From the NCBI GenBank assembly GCA_029260075.1, contig JAJDDY010000058.1, forward strand, positions 124,001 through 188,000: a stretch of DNA of 64,000 nt. Direction: 5' to 3'. This DNA comes from Phycisphaerae bacterium. GTDB taxonomy: Bacteria > Planctomycetota > Phycisphaerae > UBA1845. Position 1 is the first letter of the stretch. Each line of letters begins with the position of its first letter. The notes under the pieces are model-generated. The model was not told the DNA's origin. It was given only the letters and a program-made list of their open reading frames with translations, and did not search any database. The position numbers and the translations under genes were made by a program. Below are positions 41,698 to 49,752 of this stretch, one piece after another.

Positions 41698-43698
41698 ATG
41701 CACGATCACCTCCACTACAGCGCGTCGCGAACCGCCCTAAAGCCGGTGCTCTCCGAACAGTCGGTCTTCGACGCCGTCGATTCCAGCGTCGATGTATTCT
41801 ACACACCTTCTGCTCGCTGGATCGCACGCTGTACCGATCTCTTCGTCGCCGGTGGGGCGGGCGTCTGTCTGCTCTGTGCGTGGATTCTCTCGCTCGTCGC
41901 AGTCGCGCCGCCGCTGCAAAACCTGCTGATCCTGCTGGCCTTCACGATCGCCGGCATTCCCGCGCTCAGTGTCGTTTGGGGCAAGCTCAAGAAATTCCGT
42001 ATCGACGTCGACCTGCTCATGCTGCTGGGGGCGGGGTTGGCTGCGTTCATTGGGAGCCCGTTCGAAGGTGCGTTGCTGCTCTTCCTTTTCTCGCTGTCGG
42101 GCGGGCTTGAGGGATTCGCGTTGCAGCGCACGCAGCAAGCCATCGTGTCCCTTAGAAAGCTTGCGCCTACAGAAGCCACACTGCTCGAAGACGGTGAGAC
42201 GAGGCGTGTACCGCTCCGGCGGGTTGAGATTGGCGTGACGGTGTTGGTGAGGCCGGGCGAAAAACTCCCCGTGGACGGCGAGGTCATCGGCGGAAACTCA
42301 TCCGTGGACGAATCCGCCTTGACCGGTGAATCGATTCCACGCGACTGTCAACCCGGTGACGCGGTCTATGCGGGCACCCAAAACCTCCACGGACGCCTCG
42401 AATTGCGCGTTACCAAGAAAACGACGGATACGACGCTCGCCAAGGTCGTCAGTCTGGTGACCGAGGCCCGTCACCACCCCGCGAAGGCGCAGCGCATGAT
42501 CGATCGAATCGGGCCGACCTATTCCATCGTCGTGATTGTTTCGTCCGTGGCTGTCGTGCTCGTTGCGAAGATGGTCTTCGGGTTAGGCACGAACGATGCG
42601 CTTCATCGGGGCATTGCCCTGCTGATCGTCGCCAGCCCCTGCGCGCTGATCATTGCGACGCCGGTTGCTTATCTCTCCGCCATGGCGGCGGCGGCGCGGT
42701 GTGGTGTGTTGGTTAAGGGCGGCGCGCACTTGGAGATCGTAGCCATGGCGAGGGTGGTCGCGTTTGACAAGACCGGTACGCTGACGACCGGTCAGATTCG
42801 CTTGACCGACATCGAAGCCAACGGTCAGATCGACGAGTCGCAAACGCTTCGCTATGCGCACGCGGTTGAAGCATCGAGCACGCATCCGTTGGGTGCAGCG
42901 GTACGCGACGCGTTTCGTGATCGCGGCCTCAGTTCCGTCAGCGTGACCGACTATCGCATGCTTCCTGGTGAGGGCGAAGAGGGCGTTGTCGAAGGATCGA
43001 AGGTTTGGATCGGTCGACCGGAATTGCTCACACAGCACATCGGTGCGGATGCGGCGGAGTCGTTGGCGGGGCGGACGCAGGCATTGCGTTCGCAGGGTAA
43101 GACGGTCTCGGCCATCGTGATCGACAAAACGGCGGGGCTGCTGGCGTTCCAAGATACGATCCGCCCCAGCGCTGCAGATTGCGTCGCGTCGCTTCGACGG
43201 CAAAAAATACAGCACATAGAGATGGTAACGGGTGATCACGAGATCGTTGGCGGGCAGGTGGCCAAGAAGCTCGGGCTTGACGGTTATCGCGCGGAGCTCG
43301 CGCCACATGACAAACTGACGGCAATTCGCAGTTTGCAGGAACAGTACGGTGTAATTGTTGTCGTTGGTGACGGGATCAACGACGCGCCGGCGCTGGCCCA
43401 CGCCGACGTGGGTGTAGCTATGGGTTCGATCGGCACGGACGTCGCGATGGAAGCGGCCGATATCGTGCTGATGCAGGACCGGATCGAACGCGTAGCGTGG
43501 CTGCACCGCCATGCCCTGCGAACCAGATCCATCGTGCGCCAAAACCTCTCGCTCGCGATCGCAGTCATTACCATTCTTAGTGGCGTCGCCGTGATGGGCT
43601 CCATACCACTGCCACTAGCGGTCATCGGTCACGAGGGTAGCACCGTCCTCGTGGGCCTCAACGCACTCCGCCTGTTGCGGACGGACGAAACCACTTAG
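41698..43698 (+). CDS. P1B-type metal-transporting ATPase, P1B-4-like
   Basis: 666 residues. It has no N-terminal CxxC metal domain, only His-bearing MHDHLHY. SVDESALTGESIPR is the A-domain loop (TGE), SPC (313-315) in the membrane metal site, DKTGTLT with phosphorylated Asp357, HP in STHPLG, MVTGDHEIV and GDGINDAPAL. The TM8 end is HEGSTVLVGLNALRLL (His645). SPC combined with HEGST and no HMA domain is the pattern of the P1B-4 (Co/Fe/Zn, CtpD/CoaT) group. ZntA-type pumps have Asp at that place. It probably exports Fe(II) or Co(II); the CCC1-type partner just upstream supports iron. Confidence 0.88.
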   Translation: MHDHLHYSASRTALKPVLSEQSVFDAVDSSVDVFYTPSARWIARCTDLFVAGGAGVCLLCAWILSLVAVAPPLQNLLILLAFTIAGIPALSVVWGKLKKFRIDVDLLMLLGAGLAAFIGSPFEGALLLFLFSLSGGLEGFALQRTQQAIVSLRKLAPTEATLLEDGETRRVPLRRVEIGVTVLVRPGEKLPVDGEVIGGNSSVDESALTGESIPRDCQPGDAVYAGTQNLHGRLELRVTKKTTDTTLAKVVSLVTEARHHPAKAQRMIDRIGPTYSIVVIVSSVAVVLVAKMVFGLGTNDALHRGIALLIVASPCALIIATPVAYLSAMAAAARCGVLVKGGAHLEIVAMARVVAFDKTGTLTTGQIRLTDIEANGQIDESQTLRYAHAVEASSTHPLGAAVRDAFRDRGLSSVSVTDYRMLPGEGEEGVVEGSKVWIGRPELLTQHIGADAAESLAGRTQALRSQGKTVSAIVIDKTAGLLAFQDTIRPSAADCVASLRRQKIQHIEMVTGDHEIVGGQVAKKLGLDGYRAELAPHDKLTAIRSLQEQYGVIVVVGDGINDAPALAHADVGVAMGSIGTDVAMEAADIVLMQDRIERVAWLHRHALRTRSIVRQNLSLAIAVITILSGVAVMGSIPLPLAVIGHEGSTVLVGLNALRLLRTDETT

Positions 43699-43737
43699 AA
43701 CATGTGTGAAGACGTAACAGAGGGTCTTCGGTGAACC

Positions 43738-43806
43738 GAGCCGCGACCGTAAGGAAGCGGTTTGTTGCGTGCCAGCCGGAATCGCTTCCGTACGGTCGCG
43801 GCTCGG
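43738..43806. repeat. Family A REP, paired inverted arms
   Basis: GAGCCGCGACCGTAAGGAAG left arm, inverted GCTTCCGTACGGTCGCGGCT right arm, between the ATPase and SDR genes. Confidence 0.85.
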
Positions 43807-43833
43807 AAAACTGCTTCTCAAACACGCTCAAAG

Positions 43834-43861
43834 TTGATCGTTACGGCCTGGCCGTTATCAT
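43834..43861 (+). promoter_or_regulatory. Promoter placing transcription start at the SDR start codon
   Basis: TTGATC (43834-43839), 16 bases, TATCAT (43856-43861). The A of ATG (43868) is seven bases after the -10, and there is no ribosome site, so the mRNA may be leaderless. Confidence 0.5.
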
Positions 43862-43867
43862 TGCGGC

Positions 43868-44653
43868 ATGAATGATCTACAAGGAAAACGTGCGTTGGTG
43901 TGCGGTGGTTCGCAGGGTATCGGGCACGCCTGTGCTCTCGAACTTGCCGCAGCTGGTGCGTCGGTAACATTGGCGGCGCGGACGGAAGATTCGCTTCGTC
44001 GCGCTGTGGGCGAACTCGATACGTCGTCCGGTCAAACACATACGTACATCGTGGCGGATTTTTCCGATCCACCTTCGGTTGTTTCCGCAGTCGAACAGCG
44101 CCTCGCGGCTGACGGACCGTTTCACGTTCTCGTAAACAACACCGGCGGCCCGCCGTCCGGTCCGATCGTCGACGCGGCCCCCGATGCATTCCTTGCGGCG
44201 GCGTCTAATCATGTCGTGTGCAACCAACTGCTCGCTCAGACGCTTCTGCCGGGCATGAAACAGCTTGGCTATGGTCGCATTATCAACATCATCTCGACTT
44301 CGGTCATCCAGCCCATCGCCGGTTTGGGCGTGTCCAACACAACCCGTGGGGCCGTCGCCAACTGGGGTCGGACCTGGTCGGCGGAGCTGGCGCCGCTCGG
44401 CATCACGGTCAACAACCTGCTGCCCGGCTATACCGATACCGTGCGTCTTCAGTCCCTGTTCGACAAGAAAGCCAAGCGACTCGGTCAAGAGCCGGACCGT
44501 GTAAAGAAAGACACCATCGCGGCCATCCCGATGCAACGTTTGGCGAACCCGCGCGAAATCGGAGCGGTCGTGGCGTTTCTCGCATCGCCAGCGGCGTCGT
44601 ATGTGACCGGTGTGAATCTTCCGGTCGACGGGGGTAGGACCGCGGTTCAGTAA
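43868..44653 (+). CDS. Short-chain dehydrogenase-like protein with altered active site
   Basis: 261 residues. GGSQGIGHACALELAAAGA is the NAD(P) loop, NNTGGPPSGP the second landmark (normally NNAG), IISTSV the Ser. The usual YxxxK is replaced: aligned residues read SNTTRG, with Ser in place of Tyr and Arg in place of Lys. The C-terminal PVDGG is normal. Relatives with this NNTGGPP/SNTTRG signature occur in many bacteria, so it is a subfamily and not a decayed gene, but it may not act as a conventional dehydrogenase. It is next to a RidA-like deaminase and the kynurenine operon; a role with 2-aminomuconate metabolism is only an inference. Confidence 0.85.
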   Translation: MNDLQGKRALVCGGSQGIGHACALELAAAGASVTLAARTEDSLRRAVGELDTSSGQTHTYIVADFSDPPSVVSAVEQRLAADGPFHVLVNNTGGPPSGPIVDAAPDAFLAAASNHVVCNQLLAQTLLPGMKQLGYGRIINIISTSVIQPIAGLGVSNTTRGAVANWGRTWSAELAPLGITVNNLLPGYTDTVRLQSLFDKKAKRLGQEPDRVKKDTIAAIPMQRLANPREIGAVVAFLASPAASYVTGVNLPVDGGRTAVQ

Positions 44654-44779
44654 CAACGATCGACGAACAGCGATCGGTATCCGTACGTCGGCCGGTCATA
44701 GAGACGTGTGACGCGTATTTTCCGCATGAGCAGATGGACTCGATCACCGGGCTCCGTTTTTGATCTAAATGGGTAGGCC

Positions 44780-45202
44780 ATGACAGACGACGTCACAAGC
44801 AAGCGCGCACCGGAACCCGTTGGGGCGTTTCCACATGCCAAGCGCGTCGGAAGCCTCATGTTTCTTTCTGGTATGGGGCCGCGCAAGCGGGGCACGAAGG
44901 AGATCCCCGGCGTGACGTTTGATGCCGACGGGCGCGTTGTTGATTACGACATTGCGGCTCAGAGTGTTGCGGTGTTTGAGAATGTTCGCACGGTGTTGGA
45001 AGACGCTGGTGTCGAGTTCGCCGCGATTGTCGATGTGACGGTCTTCTTGACGGACATCAAGAAAGACTTCACGACGTTCAATCGGCTATACGCTGAGCAC
45101 TTCGCCGGACCGGGCAAGCCGAACCCGACGCGTACTACTGTGGAGGTCAACCGACTGCCCACGCCCATCGCCGTTGAGTTGAAGGTGATCGCTTTGGCGT
45201 AG
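44780..45202 (+). CDS. RidA-family enamine/imine deaminase, probable 2-aminomuconate deaminase
   Basis: 140 residues. YjgF/YER057c/RidA fold: GSLMFLSGMGPRKRG, VFENVRTVLEDAGVEFAAIVDVTVFLTD, NPTRTTVEVNRLPTPIAVELKVIAL with the conserved Arg (PTRTTVEV) that binds substrate carboxylate. RidA proteins hydrolyse reactive enamines/imines; the subgroup in kynurenine clusters (AmnD/NbaF) deaminates 2-aminomuconate. Adjacent to all other kynurenine genes here, which makes the specific assignment plausible. Same strand and 126 bases after the SDR. Confidence 0.8.
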   Translation: MTDDVTSKRAPEPVGAFPHAKRVGSLMFLSGMGPRKRGTKEIPGVTFDADGRVVDYDIAAQSVAVFENVRTVLEDAGVEFAAIVDVTVFLTDIKKDFTTFNRLYAEHFAGPGKPNPTRTTVEVNRLPTPIAVELKVIALA

Positions 45203-45218
45203 ATCCTAACGGGCGGCG

Positions 45219-45256
45219 GATTCGAGTCCCCCACGGCTAAAGCCATGGGCCACCAT
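45219..45256. repeat. Family E palindrome
   Basis: GATTCGAGTCCCCCACGGCT then AAAGCCATGGGCCACCAT. It lies between the convergent RidA and kynB genes. Confidence 0.7.
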
Positions 45257-45330
45257 ACGAGCACACACGCACTTCGGTGCCGCGCGTTGTCATCAGACGA
45301 GTGCTGGTCTGATTCCCATTCGCCGGACCG

Positions 45331-45945
45331 TTACCCACGCAAAATCGCGCGCACCGGGCTTGCGTCGAAGCCGACCAACTTCAACGGGAGTGCGATCAAT
45401 TCGTACAGGCCATCGGGCACGTCGGTGAGTACGAGACCCTCCAGAATGGCCACACTATTGGCCAGGCAGGCGCGGTGCGCCGAAAGATCTTTGGAACTGA
45501 ACAGGTCCACGCTTGGGGTGTCGACCCCTAGAAGCTCTACGCCGGTTTCGGCTAGCTCTTGAACGAGCTCGGTTGACAACGCGACGAAGTCTTCGTTGAA
45601 CTTCGTTGGGTCTGGAAAGCTGCCCGTGTGAAGGAGCAGCCGGTCAGCCTCGATGGGTTCGGTAATATGGTCGAAGGTGATCAGCGTGTTCGGTGGGACA
45701 TCGACGGTGAGCACCTGACACGGTCCGACGTAAAGGTCGATGGGAAGTTTGTCGATGGTCGCGGCGTCGAGGCCATAGTGACTGGGTGCGTCGGCGTGGG
45801 CCCCGAGATGAACCGTCGCGCGCAGCGTCGACAGCGTCAAGTTCCCGCCGCGCTTCATGTCCAACAGTACCTCGCGCGACGGCGGCGTGTCGCCGGGCCA
45901 TACGTTCAACGTCTCATCGATGGGTGGTGATATGTCGTAGATCAT
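45331..45945 (-). CDS. kynB: Kynurenine formamidase
   Basis: Hydrolyses N-formylkynurenine to kynurenine. 204 residues from ATG 45945, which overlaps the TDO stop (ATGA). The cyclase-type motif HLGAHADAPSHY (HxGTHxDxPxH) supplies the metal ligands; MIYDISPPIDETLNVWPGDTP and TGVELLGVDTPSVD, then LEGLVLTDVPDGLYELIALPLKL are the other family blocks. The longer frame to 46086 is not coding. Last gene of the kynurenine operon, ending before the convergent RidA gene. Confidence 0.9.
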   Translation of the reverse strand: MIYDISPPIDETLNVWPGDTPPSREVLLDMKRGGNLTLSTLRATVHLGAHADAPSHYGLDAATIDKLPIDLYVGPCQVLTVDVPPNTLITFDHITEPIEADRLLLHTGSFPDPTKFNEDFVALSTELVQELAETGVELLGVDTPSVDLFSSKDLSAHRACLANSVAILEGLVLTDVPDGLYELIALPLKLVGFDASPVRAILRG

Positions 45946-46727
45946 AGCTCGTGTCGAATCGCCCAAAGATCGGGAAAAACAGGTTGAAACAAGGACTTTC
46001 GAAGGAACGCGACGCCGTCCGATCCACCGGTGCCGCCCTTGTTGCCGATCGTGCGCTCGACCATTTTTACATGTCGGTAGCGCCACTCTTGCAAACCCTC
46101 ATCGAAGTCCGTCATCAGCTCCAACAGGATAGCAATCTCCGGCACGCCGCGATAGAGCTTCAACAAACCCTGCTGCACCGACGAGTTGGCTGCCGTGGGA
46201 AGGGTGCGGTCGCGCCGACGGAGTTCGTCGGGTACGATCACGCCGCGATGTTGCAGGAAAACATAGAAGTCGTCCACCAGGCTCGGTTCGGCGAGGCGGC
46301 GCTGCAGGTCGGAATAGGACGGTGCGTCGTTGGAATAATGCACGAGCATGTCTTTTCGCTTGTACCCCAGCAAGAATTCCAACTCTCGAAACTGAACTGA
46401 TTGGAATCCTGATGCGGTATCGAGGCGATCGCGAAAGCTCGTGAACGACATCGGCGTCATGGTTTCAAGAACGTCGAGCTGGCTGACCATGGTCTTCATG
46501 ACCATGCGACAACGCTTGAGCGTAGCGATCGCGCCGTACAGATCATCTGCGGCGAAGTTACGCTTGATCTTGTCGAACTCGTGGAGCATGAGCTTGAACC
46601 ACAGCTCGTAGACCTGATGGATGACGATGAACAAGGTCTCGTCGTGTTCCTCAGGATCGGATTTGCAGTGTTGAAGATTCAACAGGCTGCCGAGTTCCAG
46701 GTAATTCCAATACGTCAGTGACATCAA
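45942..46727 (-). CDS. kynA: Tryptophan 2,3-dioxygenase
   Basis: Haem enzyme that opens the indole ring of tryptophan with O2 to N-formylkynurenine, the committed step of the pathway. 261 residues. MSLTYWNYLELGSLLNLQ, DETLFIVIHQVYELWFKLMLHE (distal pocket, tryptophan-binding), SFRDRLDTASGFQSVQFRELEFLLG (the substrate-carboxylate Arg) and EWRYRHVKMVERTIGNKGGTGG with the proximal haem His. All catalytic residues are present. Overlaps kynB downstream and follows the KMO gene by about 60 bases. Confidence 0.93.
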   Translation of the reverse strand: MMSLTYWNYLELGSLLNLQHCKSDPEEHDETLFIVIHQVYELWFKLMLHEFDKIKRNFAADDLYGAIATLKRCRMVMKTMVSQLDVLETMTPMSFTSFRDRLDTASGFQSVQFRELEFLLGYKRKDMLVHYSNDAPSYSDLQRRLAEPSLVDDFYVFLQHRGVIVPDELRRRDRTLPTAANSSVQQGLLKLYRGVPEIAILLELMTDFDEGLQEWRYRHVKMVERTIGNKGGTGGSDGVAFLRKSLFQPVFPDLWAIRHEL

Positions 46728-46788
46728 ACGGCACTCCAGAGAAACTCAACAACGCGTCCACTCGGTTTGGGGATAACTTTCAGGTAAA

Positions 46789-48126
46789 TCATCGCACGAT
46801 CATCATAATCCCAACAAACAGGGCAACCACGATCGTGCCGACGATCGCCCAAACGATCTTGCGCACGGTTTCGTCCTGCCGCTTCGCTCGCTCAACGGCG
46901 TCCTTGTATGGCATGCGCGTAAATGTCGCCAGCGAGTAGAGCGGGATGTACCAGTTGGGGAAGAACCAGTGAAGGAGTTTTTCCTTTTTCTTTTTCCTAA
47001 TGAACGCCGGCGATCCCGTGTGGTCGCGCATTTCCACGAAGTTGGCGATGGCCATGTCGGCCAGGGTGTCCACGTGGACCTTGCGTCGCTCGTGGTAGTC
47101 GGCGAACGCACGTTGTAGGCTAGGCTTGTGTCGGTCGATGCACTCCATGAGAACGAGGAGGTCTTCGAACCCGGCGTTCATACCCTGACCGTAGAACGGC
47201 ACGACGGCATGACAGGCGTCGCCAAGCAGCACGACCTTGTCCTTGTGGTACCAGGGAGAGGTTCGGACCGTCATCAATGAGCCGACGGGATTGGCAAAGT
47301 ACTGATCTACAAGGTCGGGCATGTGCGGGACGGCGTCGGGAAAGTTTTCGTTGAACATCAGGCGCAGTGCGTCCGGCGTATCAACAGCCGCGAAACTGGA
47401 CGGACCGTCGAATGGCCAGAACAGCGTGCAGGTATACGAGCCGTCTTCGTTCGGCAGGGCGATCATCATAAACGACCGACGTGGCCAAATGTGCAAGGCG
47501 TTACGTTCCATCTGAAACGTTCCGCCCGGTCCCGCTGGTATCGTTAGCTCTTTATACCCGTGCGCCAGATGCGACTGGCTGACGTCGTATCGCTCCGTTC
47601 GCTGCATTCCACGCCGGACCGCGGAGAACGCGCCGTCGGCGCCAACGATGACCGATCCGTTTGCGGTGGTCTGTTCGCCGGTCTTGGTGTCGACGAACTT
47701 CGCGGTGGGCCGCTCAGGATCAACATGAGTACACTTCTTGTTGAAATGTAGTGTGACGCCGTCACATTGTCCCGCAGCGTCTAGCAGTAGGGCGTTGAGA
47801 TCGCCGCGAGAAACCGAGTTGATGGCTTGACCGCGTTTGCCGTACGGCTGAAACGTGAGGGCTCCGGATTGTGCGTGGATCATCCGACCGGGCATGGCGA
47901 CGGCTTTGGATAAAACCTGATCGGCCAGACCGACGCCCTCCAGACCGCAGATGCCCCGGTGCGACAGCGCGAGATTGATGGAGCGACCGGCGGGCATTTC
48001 GCTCGTCTTGGGGTCGTCGCGCATCTCGTACACGTCGACGCGATAGCCGGCTTGGCCCAAGTGTGTAGCCAGCAACGAACCGCAAGGTCCGCCGCCGACA
48101 ATTGTGAACGTGGGTCGATCTGACAT
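46789..48126 (-). CDS. kmo: Kynurenine 3-monooxygenase with a C-terminal membrane helix
   Basis: FAD/NADPH enzyme that makes 3-hydroxykynurenine. 445 residues. TIVGGGPCGSLLATHLGQAG is the FAD loop, VYEMRDDP ends the first Rossmann strand, SVIVGADGAFSAVRR has the DG motif and VVLLGDACHAVVPFYGQGMNAGFEDL the GD motif. Residues about 385-445 form PNWYIPLYSLATFTRMPY and a hydrophobic helix IVWAIVGTIVVALFVGIMMIV (about 423-444) at the C-terminus. The membrane tail is typical of mitochondrial KMO; soluble pseudomonad KMO lacks it. So the enzyme is probably membrane-attached. Spaced 80 bases from kynU. Confidence 0.93.
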   Translation of the reverse strand: MSDRPTFTIVGGGPCGSLLATHLGQAGYRVDVYEMRDDPKTSEMPAGRSINLALSHRGICGLEGVGLADQVLSKAVAMPGRMIHAQSGALTFQPYGKRGQAINSVSRGDLNALLLDAAGQCDGVTLHFNKKCTHVDPERPTAKFVDTKTGEQTTANGSVIVGADGAFSAVRRGMQRTERYDVSQSHLAHGYKELTIPAGPGGTFQMERNALHIWPRRSFMMIALPNEDGSYTCTLFWPFDGPSSFAAVDTPDALRLMFNENFPDAVPHMPDLVDQYFANPVGSLMTVRTSPWYHKDKVVLLGDACHAVVPFYGQGMNAGFEDLLVLMECIDRHKPSLQRAFADYHERRKVHVDTLADMAIANFVEMRDHTGSPAFIRKKKKEKLLHWFFPNWYIPLYSLATFTRMPYKDAVERAKRQDETVRKIVWAIVGTIVVALFVGIMMIVR

Positions 48127-48205
48127 TTCCGTATGCTATCCGCCCGTGCCGACGAACGCGACGCGCCGCTCGGCTCTGCGTCACGCTCCACCGATTGCGA
48201 CAAGG

Positions 48206-49480
48206 TCAACCATGCGTCTGTTCGGCCATAATCTTCGCGAATCGCCACACGTCCTGATACGTGTTGTAGAGCGGGACCGGTGCGACACGAATGATGTCCG
48301 GCGGACGAAAGTCGCACACGACGCCGTCGAGCGTCAACGAGTCCACGAGTTCTTTCGCACCTTCGCGAACCAAGATCGACAACTGACACCCGCGCCGGTT
48401 GGGATCACGGGGGGTGATCACTTCGAAGCGATGGCCGTCGAGCTGATCGATCAGGAATTCGAGATACGCGGTGAGTCGACGCGACTTGTCGCATAGGTTG
48501 TCCATGCCGACTTCGTCGAACAGATCGTACGAAGCCTTGACCGCCGTCAGGCCGAAAATCGGCGGATTGCTGACTTGCCAACCGTCGGCGCCGGGTCGGG
48601 GAACGAAGTCCGATTCCAGGTGCATGCGGAATCGCGTTTCGGGATCGTTGCCCCACCACCCGCCGAATCGTAAGAGATCGGTACGCGAAGCGTGGCGTTG
48701 ATGCACGAAGCATCCACCCACCGCACCCGGTCCCCCGTTGAGGTACTTGTAGTTGCACCATGCCGCGAAATCCACGCCCCAATCGTGAAGATCTAGCCGT
48801 ACGTTTCCGGCGGCGTGGGCGAGATCGAACCCCACCAAGCAACCGCGTTCCTGCGCCGCGGCCGTGATGCGTGGCATGTCGAACAACTGACCGGTGAAGA
48901 AGTTCACGCCCCCAAACAGCACGAGCGCGATGGTCTCACCCTGATCGGCCAGGATGGTCTCGATGTCCTCCTGAAGAACCAAACGCTCGCCGGAACGCGG
49001 CTTGACGACGATCAACGCATCGTCCGGGTCGAGACCGTGATAGTGAAGTTGGGTCTTGACAGCGTACGTGTCAGACGGAAACGCGGCGTCTTCCATGAGG
49101 ATTTTGCATCGCGTTTTCGTCGGCTTGTAGAACGACACCATCATCAGATGCAGGTTGACGGTCAGCGTGTTCATCAAAACTGTTTCGTCCGGGCCGGCGC
49201 CGACGAGTCGACCGGCCGGTTCGCGAAACTGCTCGTGATAGCGGAACCATGGGCGTTTGCCTGCGAAGTGACCGGCCACACCGTGGTTCGCCCAGTCGGA
49301 CAGTTCCTCGTCGAGCATCGCACGCACCGATTTGGGTTGTAGTCCGAGTGAGTTCCCTGCGAAGTATGTGGCGTCGGAACCATCCGGTGCTTTTGGGATA
49401 TGGAATCGGTCACGAAAGGCGCGCAGTGGATCGGTAGCGTCACACTGTTTAGCGAAGTCTTCGCCCGTTTCAAAAATCAT
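48206..49480 (-). CDS. kynU: Kynureninase
   Basis: PLP enzyme that cleaves 3-hydroxykynurenine to 3-hydroxyanthranilate and alanine. 424 residues. YFAGNSLGLQPKSVRAMLDEELSDWANHGVAGHF at the N-terminus, VLMNTLTVNLHLMMVSFYKPT, GCLVGFDLAHAAGNVRL with the PLP Asp, and AAWCNYKYLNGGPGAVGGCFVH with the PLP lysine (about residue 243). Bacterial kynureninases are usually 410-420, so length is normal. In the operon after ACMSD; the gap of 270 bases between them carries an F element. Confidence 0.93.
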   Translation of the reverse strand: MIFETGEDFAKQCDATDPLRAFRDRFHIPKAPDGSDATYFAGNSLGLQPKSVRAMLDEELSDWANHGVAGHFAGKRPWFRYHEQFREPAGRLVGAGPDETVLMNTLTVNLHLMMVSFYKPTKTRCKILMEDAAFPSDTYAVKTQLHYHGLDPDDALIVVKPRSGERLVLQEDIETILADQGETIALVLFGGVNFFTGQLFDMPRITAAAQERGCLVGFDLAHAAGNVRLDLHDWGVDFAAWCNYKYLNGGPGAVGGCFVHQRHASRTDLLRFGGWWGNDPETRFRMHLESDFVPRPGADGWQVSNPPIFGLTAVKASYDLFDEVGMDNLCDKSRRLTAYLEFLIDQLDGHRFEVITPRDPNRRGCQLSILVREGAKELVDSLTLDGVVCDFRPPDIIRVAPVPLYNTYQDVWRFAKIMAEQTHG

Positions 49481-49587
49481 GGATAGGATCCGTTTGATAG
49501 GTCGTCTCGATACCCGGAGCGTGAATCCTATCTCGCTCCCCGCGTCGTACAGAGAAAGGATTCATGGCACAACACTCATGTAGTCCC
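49481..49587. repeat. Degenerate C-type palindrome upstream of kynU
   Basis: GCGTGAATCCTATCTCGC (49519-49536) and GAGAAAGGATTCATGGCAC (49552-49570) are remnants of family C. Confidence 0.5.
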
Positions 49588-49752
49588 AGTGCTTTGTCAC
49601 AACCTAATCTTCGGGTTGTCGTCGCCCGCACCACCGGAGGCAGGCGCGCCGGCCAGAGCCCGCCGCGCTAGCGGTGGGACCGATGTCCGCGGGCTGGCGC
49701 CCACGGCTCTGATGCCGTCGCAAACCCGTAGATTTAGCTGTGACAAAGCACT
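49588..49752. mobile_element. Family F MITE-like element, intact copy
   Basis: 165 bases with perfect 14-base terminal inverted repeats: AGTGCTTTGTCACA (49588-49601) and TGTGACAAAGCACT (49739-49752). The inside includes CGCTAGCGGTGGGACCGATG and GGGCTGGCGCCCACGGCTCT. No coding capacity. Its right terminus forms two bases of the ACMSD stop codon; a rearranged copy is at 2639-2922. A transposase for it was not found in the window. Confidence 0.8.

Noticed and set aside
43877-44656. A 259-codon minus-strand frame over the SDR
   Set aside because: Antisense shadow; the plus strand has the conserved SDR blocks.
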